DNA of 64,000 nucleotides from Micromonospora olivasterospora (GTDB taxonomy: Bacteria > Actinomycetota > Actinomycetes > Mycobacteriales > Micromonosporaceae): contig NZ_VLKE01000001.1 of the NCBI RefSeq assembly GCF_007830265.1, forward strand, positions 4,774,001-4,838,000, read 5' to 3'. Below are positions 35,883-46,900 of this stretch, one piece after another (the stretch's first letter is position 1; the number at the start of each line of letters is the position of its first letter). The notes under the pieces are model-generated. The model did not search any database. It saw only the letters and a list, made by a program, of their open reading frames with translations, and was not told the DNA's origin. The position numbers were made by a program, and so were the translations under genes.

Positions 35883-38881
35883 CATCGTGGGAGGAGGAGG
35901 GGTCGGGCCGGCGGCTGCTGGCCTCCGCCAGCGGGGATCGGACGGTGCGGATCTGGGATGCGGCCGACGGCCGCCTGCTCCGGACATTGGAAGGCCACAC
36001 CGACCCGGTGTACGCGGTGACCTCGTGGCAGGCGGGGCCGGGCCAGCGGCTGCTGGCCTCCGCCAGCAGGGACGAGACGGTACGGATCTGGGATGCGGCC
36101 GACGGCCGCCTGGTCGGGACGTTGGCAGGCCACACCGGCCCGGTGTTGGCGGTGACGTCGTGGCAGGCGGCGTCGGGCCGGCGGCTGCTGGCCTCCGCCA
36201 GCGGGGACGAGACGGTGCGGATCTGGGATGCGGCCGACGGCCGCCTGCTCCGGACATTGGAAGGCCACACCGACCCGGTGTGGGCGGTGACGTCGTGGCA
36301 GGCGGCGTCGGGCCAGCGGCTGCTGGCCTCCGCCAGCAGGGACGAGACGGTGCGGATCTGGGATGCGGCCGACGGCCGCCTGCTCCAGACATTGGAAGGC
36401 CACACCGGCGAGGTGTCGGCGGTGACGTCGTGGGAGGCGGGGCCGGGCCGGCGGATGCTGGCCTCCGCCAGCGCGGATCAGACGGTGCGGTTGTGGACCC
36501 TGCCGGATGGTGCTGCAGGGTTGGCGGGGTTGCCTGCCGTGCCGGGTGGGCGGGTTGCCGCTGGAAACGACCCCGCACCCGTGTCCGCGACCAGTGTCGG
36601 GGCGTTGAGTGGCCGGATTGGCCAGGGTGAGGCAGCGACCGCGGAGTCGGACGCGCACGTCGGGCAGGCTCCCGCCGGTGCTGCCACGCCGCCGCCGGCG
36701 GTGGTGTCCCCGCGGCTGCTGACCGGCCACACCGAGTGGGTGCGGGCGGTGACGTCGTGGCAGGAGGAGTCGGGCCGGCGGCTGCTGGCCTCCGCCAGCA
36801 CGGATCAGACGGTGCGGATCTGGGATGCGGCCGACGGTCGCCTGATCCGGACGTTGGAAGGCCACACCGGCCCGGTGTTGGCGGTGACGTCGTGGCAGGA
36901 GGCGTCGGGCCGGCGGCTGCTGGCCTCCGCCGGCACGGATGGGACGGTGCGGATCTGGGATGCGGCCGACGGCCGCCTGATCGGGACGTTGGCAGGCCAC
37001 ACCGGCCCGGTGCGGGCGGTGACGTCGTGGCAGGAGGCGTCGGGCCGGCGGCTGCTGGCCTCCGCCAGCGGGGACGAGACGGTGCGGATCTGGGATGCGG
37101 CCGACGGCCGCCTGGTCCGGACGTTGGAAGGCCACACCGACTGGGTGTCGGCGGTGACGTCGTGGCAGGAGGAGTCGGGCCGGCGGCTGCTGGCCTCCGC
37201 CGGCGACGATCGGACGGTGCGGATCTGGGATGCGGCCGACGGCCGCCTGGTCCGGACGTTGGAAGGCCACACCGACTGGGTGTCGGCGGTGACGTCGTGG
37301 CAGGAGGAGTCGGGCCGGCGACTGCTGGCCTCCGCCGGCGACGATCGGACGGTGCGGATCTGGGATGCGGCCGACGGTAGCCTGCTCCGGACGTTGGACG
37401 GCCACACCGACCCGGTGTGGGCGGTGACGTCGTGGCAGGAGCAGTCGGGCCGGCGGCTGCTGGCCTCCGCCAGCATGGATCAGACGGTGCGGATCTGGGA
37501 TGCGGCCGACGGCCGCCTGCTCCGGACATTGGAAGGACACACCGACCCGGTGTGGGCGGTGACGTCGTGGCCGGCGGGGCCGGGCCGGCGGCTGCTGGCC
37601 TCCGCCAGCGGGGATCGGACGGTGCGGTTGTGGCCCCTGCCGGATGGTGCTGCGGGGCTGGCGGGGTTGCCTGCCGTGCCGGGTGGGCGGGTTGCCGCTG
37701 GAAACAACCCCGCACCTGTGCCCGCGACCAGTGTCGGGGAGTTGAGCGGCCGGATTGGCCAGGGTGAGGCAGCGACCGCGGAGTCGGACGTGCACGTCGG
37801 GCAGGCTCCCGCCGGTGCTGCCACGCCGCCGCCGGCGGTGGTGTCTCCGCAGTTGCTGACCGGCCACACCGGCGCGGTGTGGGCGGTGACGTCGTGGCAG
37901 GAGGAGTCGGGCCGGCGGCTGCTGGCCTCCGCCAGCACGGATCGGACGGTGCGGATCTGGGATGCGGCCGACGGTCGCCTGGTCGGGACGTTGGAAGGCC
38001 ATACCGGCCCGGTGCGGGCGGTGACGTCGTGGCAGGAGGAGTCGGGCCGGCGGCTGCTGGCCTCCGCCGGTGCGGATCGGTCGGTGCGGATCTGGGATGC
38101 GGCCGACGGTCGCCTGGTCGGGACGTTGGAGGGCCATACCGGCCCGGTGTTGGCGGTGACGTCGTGGCAGGAGGCGTCGGGCCGGCGGCTGCTGGCCTCC
38201 GCCAGCGGGGACGAGACGGTGCGGATCTGGGATGCGGCCGACGGCCGCCTGCTCCAGACATTGGCAGGCCACACCGACGAGGTGTCGGCGGTGACGTCGT
38301 GGCAGGAGGCGTCGGGCCGGCGGCTGCTGGCCTCCGCCAGCGACGACGAGACGGTGCGGATCTGGGATGCGGCCGACGGCCGCCTGCTCCAGACATTGGC
38401 AGGCCACACCGACGAGGTGTCGGCGGTGACGTCGTGGCAGGAGGCGTCGGGCCGGCGGCTGCTGGCCTCCGCCAGCGACGACGAGACGGTGCGGATCTGG
38501 GATGCGGCCGACGGTAGCCTGCTCCGGACGTTGGACGGCCACACCGGCGCGGTGTGGGCGGTGACGTCGTGGCAGGAGCAGTCGGGCCGGCGGCTGCTGG
38601 CCTCCGCCGGCACGGATGGGACGGTGCGGATCTGGGATGCGGCCGACGGCCGCCTGCTCCGGACGTTGGAAGGCCACACCCGCGCGGTGTTCGCGGTGAC
38701 GTCGTGGCCGGCGGGGCCGGGCCGGCGGATGCTGGCCTCCGCCAGTCATGACCGGACGGTGCGGTTGTGGACCCTGCCGGATGGTGCTGCGGGGCTGGCG
38801 GGGTTGCCTGCCGTGCCGGGTGGGCGGGTTGCCGCTGGAAACGACCCGAACCTGTGCCCGCGACCAGTGTCGGGGCGTTGA
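35766..38881 (+). CDS. giant WD40 protein, part 3: rest of propeller 6, propellers 7 and 8
   Basis: Continuation in the next frame from PGQRLLASASRDRTVRIWDA. Propeller 6 finishes at 36500; its third blade has the rare EEEGSG insertion shared only with propeller 15. Propeller 7 (36718-37636) contains two consecutive identical-looking blades (both GHTDWVSAV...AGDDRTV), and propeller 8 (37857-38774) another such pair (GHTDEVSAV...SDDETV), signs of very recent single-blade duplication. In the following linker one base is missing (AACGACCCGAACC at ~38846 against the usual AACGACCCCGGACC), so the frame stops at 38881. Confidence 0.7.
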
Positions 38882-39304
38882 GTGGCCGGATTGGCCAGGG
38901 TGAGGCAGCGACCGCGGAGTCGGACGCACACGTCGGGCAGGCTCCCGCCGGTGCTGCCACGCCGCCGCCGGCGGTGGTGTCTCCGCAGTTGCTGACCGGC
39001 CACACCGGCGCGGTGTGGGCGGTGACGTCGTGGCAGGAGGCGTCGGGCCGGCGGATGCTGGCCTCCGCCGGTGCGGATCGGTCGGTGCGGATCTGGGATG
39101 CGGCCGACGGTCGCCTGGTCGGGACGTTGGAAGGCCATACCGGCACGGTGTCGGCGGTGACGTCGTGGCAGGAGGCGGGCCGGCGGCTGCTGGCCTCCGC
39201 CGGTGCGGATCGGTCGGTGCGGATCTGGGATGCGGCCGACGGTCGCCTGGTCGGGACGTTGGAAGGCCATACCGGCACGGTGTGGGCGGTGACGTCGTGC
39301 AGGA
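38846..39304 (+). pseudogene. giant WD40 protein, part 4: linker and first blades of propeller 9, frame-broken
   Basis: Third-frame segment: EPVPATSVGALSGRIGQGEA, then HVGQAPAGAATPPPAVVSPQ and propeller-9 blades GHTGAVWA, GHTGTVSA and the start of the third. One blade lacks the Ala-Ser of QEASG (in-frame 6-bp loss near 39176). At ~39298 the text GTCGTGCAGGAGGGGCGG replaces the usual GTCGTGGCAGGAGG and the frame changes. Propeller 9 is the most damaged of the seventeen. Confidence 0.65.
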
Positions 39305-40963
39305 GGGGCGGGCCGGCGGCTGCTGGCCTCCGCCGGTGCGGATCGGTCGGTGCGGATCTGGGATGCGGCCGACGGTCGCCTGGTCGGGACGTTGGAAGGC
39401 CACACCGGCACGGTGTGGGCGGACGTCGTGGCAGGAGGCGGCCGGCGGCTGCTGGCCTCCGCCGGTGCGGATCGGTCGGTGCGGATCTGGGATGCGGCCG
39501 ACGGTCGCCTGGTCGGGACGTTGGAAGGCCACACCGGCACGGTGCGGGCGGTGACGTCGTGGCAGGAGGCGTCGGGCCGGCGGCTGCTGGCCTCCGCCGG
39601 CGAGGATCGGTCGGTGCGGATCTGGGATGCGGCCGACGGCCGCCTGGTCGGGACGTTGGAAGGCCACACCGACCCGGTGTGGGCGGTGACGTCGTGGCAG
39701 GAGGCGTCGGGCCGGCGGCTGCTGGCCTCCACCAGCGGGGATCGGACGGTGCGGATCTGGGATGCGGCCGACGGCCGCCTGCTCCGGACGTTGGAAGGCC
39801 ACACCGGCCCGGTGTTGGAGGTGACGTCGTGGCCGGCGGGGCCGGGCCGGCGGATGCTGGCCTCCGCCAGTCATGACCGGACGGTGCGGTTGTGGACCCT
39901 GCCGGATGGTGCTGCGGGGCTGGCGGGGTTGCCTGCCGTGCCGGGTGGGCGGGTTGCCGCTGGAAACAACCCCGCACCTGTGCCCGCGACCAGTGTCGGG
40001 GAGTTGAGCGGCCGGATTGGCCGGGTTGAGGCAGCGGCCGCGGAGTTGGACGCGCACGTCGGGCAGGCTCCCGCCGGTGCTGCCACGCCGCCACCGGCGG
40101 TGGTGGTGTCTCCGCAGTTGCTGACCGGCCACACCGGCGCGGTGTGGGCGGTGACGTCGTGGCAGGCGGCGTCGGGCCGGCGGCTGCTGGCCTCCGCCGG
40201 TGCGGATCTGTCGGTGCGGATCTGGGATGCGGCCGACGGTCGCCTGGTCGGGACGTTGGAGGGCCATACCGGCGCGGTGGTGGCGGTGACGTCGTGGGAG
40301 GAGGCGTCGGGCCGGTGGCTGCTGGCCTCCGCCGGTGCGGATCGGTCGGTGCGGATCTGGGATGCGGCCGACGGTCGCCTGGTCGGGACGTTGGAGGGCC
40401 ATACCGGCCCGGTGGTGGCGGTGACGTCGTGGCAGGAGCAGTCGGGCCGGTGGCTGCTGGCCTCCGCCGGCATGGATCGGACGGTGCGGATCTGGGATGC
40501 GGCCGACGGTCGCCTGGTCGGGACGTTGGAAGACCACACCGGCCCGGTGCGGGCGGTGATGTCGTGGCAGGAGGCGTCGGGCCGGCGGCTGCTGGCCTCC
40601 GCCGGCGCGGATGGGACGGTGCGGATCTGGGATGCGGCCGACGGTCGCCTGGTCGGGACGTTGGAGGGCCATACCGGCCCGGTGGTGGCGGTGACGTCGT
40701 GGCAGGAGGCGTCGGGCCGGCGGATGCTGGCCTCCGCCGGCGCGGATGGGACGGTGCGGATCTGGGATGCGGCCGACGGTCGCCTGCTCCGGACGTTGGA
40801 AGGCCACACCGGCCCGGTGCGGGCGGTGACGTCGTGGCAGGCGGGGCGGACGAGTGGCTGGTGGCCTCCGCCAGCGGGGATCGGACGGTGCGGATCTGGG
40901 ATGCGGCCGACGGTCGCCTGCTCCGGGCGTTGGAAGGCCACACCGGCCCGGTGTTGGAGGTGA
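39305..40963 (+). CDS. giant WD40 protein, part 5: rest of propeller 9 and most of propeller 10
   Basis: Reads GRRLLASAGADRSVRIWDAA onward; the first in-frame GTG is 39350. Near 39421-39440 two small deletions (2 + 4 bp) cancel, giving the odd blade TVWADVVAGGGRRLL. Propellers 9 and 10 are dominated by LVGTLEGHTG blades with SAGADRSV, a local homogenised subfamily. Propeller 10 runs 40124-41036. At ~40850 GCGGGGCGGACGAG replaces GCGGGGCCGGGCC, changing the frame, so only sequence to about 40852 belongs to the protein; the nominal stop is 40963. Confidence 0.68.
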   Translation, partial: GAGRRLLASAGADRSVRIWDAADGRLVGTLEGHTGTVWADVVAGGGRRLLASAGADRSVRIWDAADGRLVGTLEGHTGTVRAVTSWQEASGRRLLASAGEDRSVRIWDAADGRLVGTLEGHTDPVWAVTSWQEASGRRLLASTSGDRTVRIWDAADGRLLRTLEGHTGPVLEVTSWPAGPGRRMLASASHDRTVRLWTLPDGAAGLAGLPAVPGGRVAAGNNPAPVPATSVGELSGRIGRVEAAAAELDAHVGQAPAGAATPPPAVVVSPQLLTGHTGAVWAVTSWQAASGRRLLASAGADLSVRIWDAADGRLVGTLEGHTGAVVAVTSWEEASGRWLLASAGADRSVRIWDAADGRLVGTLEGHTGPVVAVTSWQEQSGRWLLASAGMDRTVRIWDAADGRLVGTLEDHTGPVRAVMSWQEASGRRLLASAGADGTVRIWDAADGRLVGTLEGHTGPVVAVTSWQEASGRRMLASAGADGTVRIWDAADGRLLRTLEGHTGPVRAVTSWQAGRTSGWWPPPAGIGRCGSGMRPTVACSGRWKATPARCWR

Positions 40964-43900
40964 CGTCGTGGCCGGCGGGGCCGGGCCGGCGGATGCTGGC
41001 CTCCGCCAGTCATGACCGGACGGTGCGGTTGTGGCCCCTGCCGGATGGTGCTGCGGGGCTGGCGGGGTTGCCTGCCGCGCCGGGTGGGCGGGCTGCCGCT
41101 GGAAACGACCCCGGACCTGTGTCCGCGGTGTCGGGGGAGGTGTTCCGGACGGTTCGGGGTTTCGCCAGTGCTGCCGGCCCCGCCGAGGCGGTGGTGGTGT
41201 ATCCGGATGGTGTGGGCGCTGAGGTTGATCCGCGAGGTCTGTCGGTGGTGGCGCAGCGGCAGGCGGTGACGGATGCCGAAGCGTGGGCGGCGAGGGCGGT
41301 TGAGAGGACGTGGGATCGGTCTGCGGATGAGCTGCTGGACGAGGTGCAGGGCCGTGGTGGGGTGTGGCGGGTGGTGCTGGCGTTCGGCGATCGCGGGCAT
41401 GAGGGTGTGCTGGATCTGGTGGGGCGATTGCTTGATGGCCGGCTCTCGGGGGTGCGGGTGCCTGCGACGGCGGTGATCGAGTTGTCGCCGTATGGTGCTG
41501 GTCCGTTGGTGGAGCCTCGGACGGTGGTCGAGGTCGCGGCGTTGCGGGTAAGGCGTGGCCAGTCGGGGGCGGTAGCGATCCGTTCGCGTTATGTGGCGGG
41601 CGCGGTGGCGAGGTCTGTTCCTCAGGGTCTGATTCCTGTCGATTTCTCGGGTCGGGAGACGTTCGCGGGTGGGGCGTTGCTGTGGGAGTTCCACGCGCGT
41701 CCGATCCGTCCGGAGGATGCCCGGTCGGCTCAGTTCTACCGGGAGGCGCGGGGATTGCACGGTGCGCATGCGCCGTACCTCCTGCCGCCGGACCGGCGTT
41801 GGGCGCGGTTCGGGCAGCGGGCGGCCTCGTATATGCGGGATTGGGTGTTCCCTCCGGTGCCGTCGTCAGGGCTTGGTCGGTGGCGGGTGGTGGAGTTGCG
41901 GCAGGCGGGGTTGCTTGCCGGGGAGAGTGTGGCGGGGGCGACGCCGGACGTGGGGCCGGTGGGGTGGGTGCCGGATGGCGCGCGGGTGTTGGTGGTGGGT
42001 GTGCCGGGGCCGCATCCGGTGCATCCCACGGCGGTCGTGGACACATTGTTCGACACGTTCCTGAACAGTGCGTTGCCGCCGGTGGAGTCGGGGTTGCGGG
42101 AGCCGGTGTATGTGGTGGTGCACGGGTTCGGTGGGCGGGTATCGCCGGTGGTGTTGGCGCATGTGGCGGAGGGTGACCTGTGGCCGGTGCGGTTGGGTGA
42201 GATGGCCGCTGGCGAGCCGGTGGTAGGCACTCGGGAGGTGTCGAATCTCGTCGAGGCGCAGAGTTGGACCCGGGTGCGGTCCGAGTTGCCCCCGATCGCG
42301 GCGGCGCTGCAACCGGGTGGGGCGGCTGAGCAGTGGCGGGCTCGGGTTCCGGAGCTGACGGCGATGCTTCCCGATGTGACCGTGACCGATCCGGTGGCGG
42401 TCGACCTGTCGACCCCGGACGCCGCCGGCACGGCAGGGGTGCGGGCGCATCGCCGGATGGGTGAGCGGGTGGAGCAGCTGGTCGCGTTGGGTGAGGAGTT
42501 GGTCCGGCATACACGCGAGTGGGTGGGTGGGGCTGGGGAAACGGATCGGCTCGATCTGCGGCTGGAGGAATGGGCGGGGCACCGCGACAGTCAGCAGTTG
42601 GTGACGGCGTTGGCGAGGGCTGGGCGGTTGACCGGTGAGGTGGAAGGCCTGGTAGCGGACCAGATTGGGCGGGTGTGGGCCGCGGCGGTGCCACCGGGGA
42701 TCGTCTTGGCCGGAGAGGGAGCGACGGTACCGGACGCCGTCCGGGACGTGTTGCGGGCGGTGTATCTGGGCGCCTGGGTCCTCTCTACGGGATCGGACGG
42801 ACCGGTCGTGGTTCGAGGATACGGCGGGTGGCAGCGTGCTGACCTGTCCCACATGCGATTACGCAGTGGGGCGGAGTTCACCCGGTTCCTGGCTGATCAT
42901 GGCGGGGACGTGGCGTTGTTGTGGTCGGCGGACGGTCCGGCAGACCCGGGAGCGCAGGTTTCCAGGCTCCGGGCTGCCCTGGACGTGCCGCTGGTGCCGC
43001 GGCGGGTGGACGTGGTGGGGCGGGTGCCGGGGGTGTCCGAGCAGCGGAGCGCGGAGTTGCTCTCCGCGGTGAGCGCGTTCGGGTTGGCGCGGGAGTTGTT
43101 GGAGGAACAGATCCGGTTGCTGCCGGCTCGGGCGGCGGTGTTGCCGGGGCAGGCCAGCGTAACCGTGCCACCACCGCAACCGGCACCGTCACCACACGCC
43201 GGCGATGCTCCGGTGTTGTACGAGTGGGTGGCCGGGCCGGACGGTGTGGTTCCGGGTGGGGGGCAGCCGTCGGCGGGTGGGTTGCCGGAGTGGATGCACC
43301 GGGGGGATCGCCGGGGTGACGGGCTGTTGTGTTTGCTGGACTCGTTGGCGCAGACGCTCAGTGGTGTGCGGCCGGGCCTGTATCGCGGGTTCGACAACGT
43401 GGAGACACGGGCGCAGGCGCTGCTGGACCGGATGGAGGGGCGGCTGGGTTCCGATCATGTGGTGATCCGGGATCTGCGGTCTGCGCGCGGTGCCGAAGTG
43501 TATTCGGGTGGGTTCCTCAACGAGTTGGCGGAGCTTTTCCAGGTGCGGGTCCAGGTCGTCGAGCAAGGAGGCGACCGCAGGTGGTACGGACACCCGGTGG
43601 TGGGACGGGACGGAAACGCGCCGTTGATGTTGGTCGAGTTCGTGTCACCCGGTGGTCGGGGCGGTCTGGCCGATGAGGAAATGGGTACGTTCTATCCGTT
43701 GTTCGTCGATACGGTGCATGCCGCCGCTCTCGGTGGCGCGGCCACCATCACCGATCATCTCATCCAGCGGTGGGAGGCTCTGGTGGGTGGCCATGCGGCG
43801 CGTATTGACAGACTTGAAGCCGCTGAGAGGCCGTTGGTGGAGGCGGCCGAACGCGGCCAGGACGTCGGCCAGGCGCGGTCGGTCCTGGATCGGCTGTCCG

Positions 43901-46900
43901 GCCGGTACCTCGACGGGCTGCGGGACCTCAGGCTCGCGCGGGGGTTGCGTGACATGAGCGAGTACGTCCGATCGGTGTCCGACATCGCTGCGTTGAGCGG
44001 CCGGATTGGCCGGGTTGAGGCAGCGGCCGCGGAGTTGGACGCGCACGTCGGGCAGGCTCCCGCCGGTGCTGCCACGCCGCCGCCGGCGGTGGTGTCTCCG
44101 CAGTTGCTGACCGGCCACACCGGCGCGGTGTGGGCGGTGACGTCGTGGCAGGAGGAGTCGGGCCGGCGGCTGCTGGCCTCCGCCAGCACGGATCGGTCGG
44201 TGCGGATCTGGGATGCGGCCGACGGTCGCCTGGTCGGGACGTTGGAAGGCCATACCGGCACGGTGTCGGCGGTGACGTCGTGGCAGGAGGCGTCGGGCCG
44301 GCGGATGCTGGCCTCCGCCGGTGCGGATCGGTCGGTGCGGATCTGGGATGCGGCCGACGGCCGCCTGCTCCAGACATTAAGAGGCCACACCGGCCCGGTG
44401 CGGGCGGTGACGTCGTGGCAGGAGGAGTCGGGCCGGCGGCTGCTGGCCTCCGCCAGCTTGGACGAGACGGTGCGGATCTGGGATGCGGCCGACGGCCGCC
44501 TGATCCGGACGTTGGACGGCCACACCGGCACGGTGTTGGCGGTGACGTCGTGGCAGGAGGAGTCGGGCCGGCGGCTGCTGGCCTCCGCCAGCGGGGACGA
44601 GACGGTGCGGATCTGGGATGCGGCCGACGGCCGCCTGCTCCAGACATTTAGAGGCCACACCGACGCGGTGTGGGCGGTGACGTCGTGGCAGGAGGAGTCG
44701 GGCCGGCGGCTGCTGGCCTCCGCCGGCGAGGATCGGACGGTGCGGATCTGGGATGCGGCCGACGACCGCCCGGTCCGGACGTTGGCAGGCCACACCGGCA
44801 CGGTGCGGGCGGTGACGTCGTGGCAGGAGGGGCCGGGCCGGCGGCTGCTGGCCTCCGCCAGCGGGGATCGGACGGTGCGGATCTGGGATGCGGCCGACGG
44901 CCGCCTGCTCCGGACGTTGGAAGGCCACACCGGCACGGTGTTCGCGGTGACATCGTGGCAGGAGGAGTCGGGCCGGCAGGTGCTGGCCTCCGCCAGCGCG
45001 GATCGGACAGTGCGGTTGTGGACCCTGCCGGATGGTGTTGCGGGGCTGGCGGGGTTGCCTGCCGTGCCGGGTGGGCGGGTTGCCGCTGGAAACGACCCCG
45101 CACCTGTGCCCGCGACCAGTGTCGGGGAGTTGAGTGGCCGGGTTGGCCGGGTTGAGGCCGCGGCCGTGGAGTCGGACGCGCACGTCGGACAGGCTCCCGC
45201 CGGTGCTGCCACGCCGCCGCCGGTGGTGTCCCCGCAGCTGCTGACCGGCTACACCGGCACGGTGTTCGCGGTGACGTCGTGGCAGGAGGAGTCGGGCCGG
45301 CGGCTGCTAGCCGCCGCCGGCGACGAGCGGACGGTGCGGATCTGGGATGCGGCCGGCGGTCGCCTGGTCGGGACGTTGGAGGGCCACACCGGCCCGGTGT
45401 TGGCGGTGACGTCGTGGCAGGAGGAGTCGGGCCGGCGGCTGGTGGCCTCCGCCAGCTTGGACGAGACGGTGCGGATCTGGGATGCGGCCGACGGCCGCCT
45501 GCTCCAGACGTTGGAAGGCCACACCGACGAGGTGTTGGCGGTGACGTCGTGGCAGGAGGAGTCGGGCCGGCGGCTGCTGGCCTCCGCCAGCTTGGACGAG
45601 ACGGTGCGGATCTGGGATGCGGCCGACGGTAGCCTGCTCCGGACGTTGGCAGGCCACACCGGCGCGGTGTCGGCGGTGACGTCGTGGCAGGAGGCGTCGG
45701 GCCGGCGGCTGCTGGCCTCCGCCAGCGTGGACGAGACGGTGCGGATCTGGGATGCGGCCGACGGTAGCCTGCTCCGGACGTTGGAAGGCCACACCGACAC
45801 GGTGTCGGCGGTGACGTCGTGGCAGGACGAGTCGGGCCGGCAGCTGCTGGCCTCCGCCAGCGTGGACGAGACGGTGCGGATCTGGGATGCGGCCGACGGT
45901 CGCCTGGTCCGGACGTTGGAAGGCCACACCGACACGGTGTCGGCGGTGACGTCGTGGCAGGAGGGGCCGGGCCGGCGGCTGCTGGCCTCCGCCAGCATGG
46001 ACGAGACGGTGCGGATCTGGGATGCGGCCGACGGTCGCCTGGTCCGGACGTTGGAAGGCCACACCGACGAGGTGTTGGCGGTGACGTCGTGGCCGGAGGA
46101 GTCGGGCGGGCGGATGCTGGCCTCCGCCGGCGGGGATCAGACGGTGCGGTTGTGGCCCCTGCCGGATGCTGCTGCGGGGTTGGCGGGGTTGCCTGCCGTG
46201 CCGGGTGGGCGGGTTGCCGCTGGAAACGACCCCGCACCTGTGCCCGCGACCAGTGTCGGGGAGTTGCGTAGCCGGATTGGCCAGGGTGAGGCAGCGGCCG
46301 CGGAGCCGGACGCGCACGTCGGGCAGGCTCCCGCCGGTGCTGCCACGCCGCCACCGGCGGTGGTGTCTCCGCAGTTGCTGACCGGCCACACCGACACGGT
46401 GTCGGCGGTGACGTCGTGGCAGGAGGCGTCGGGCCAGCGGCTGCTGGCCTCCGCCGGCGACGAGCGGACGGTGCGGATCTGGGATGCGGCCGACGGTCGC
46501 CTGGTCGGGACGTTGGAAGGCCACAGCGGCCCGGTGTGGGCGGTGACGTCGTGGCAGGAGGCGTCGGGCCGGCGGATGCTGGCCTCCGCCAGCGGGGATC
46601 AGACGGTGCGGATCTGGGATGCGGCCGACGGCCGCCTGATCCGGACGTTGGAAGGCCACACCCGCACGGTGTGGGCGGTGACGTCGTGGCAGGAGGAGTC
46701 GGGCCGGCGGATGCTGGCCTCCGCCAGCGGGGATCAGACGGTGCGGATCTGGGATGCGGCCGACGGCCGCCTGATCCGGACGTTGGAAGGCCACACCGAG
46801 TGGGTGCGGGCGGTGACGTCGTGGCAGGAGGAATCGGGCCAGCGGCTGCTGGCCTCCGCCAGCGGGGACGAGACGGTGCGGATCTGGGATGCGGCCGACG

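Larger units (their letters stand above)
33314..41036 (+). repeat. WD40 array 2: propellers 4-10 (49 blades)
   Basis: Seven consecutive propellers starting near 33314, 34445, 35584, 36718, 37857, 38995 and 40124, each seven 135-bp blades. Linkers repeat LSGRIGRVEAAAAELDAHVG, a short amphipathic helix, followed by QAPAGAATPPPAVVSPQLL. Four frame breaks fall inside this array. Confidence 0.95.

Noticed and set aside
34446..42694. Minus-strand open frames of more than 2,000 codons across the WD40 arrays (also at 45307-51819 and 26181-30217)
   Set aside because: They are the antisense of the 135-bp repeats. A repeat of 3 x 45 bp keeps all frames open, and the peptides (RPHPRSAPSRPRWRR-type) have no fold-like pattern. 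The plus strand has clear WD40 code.
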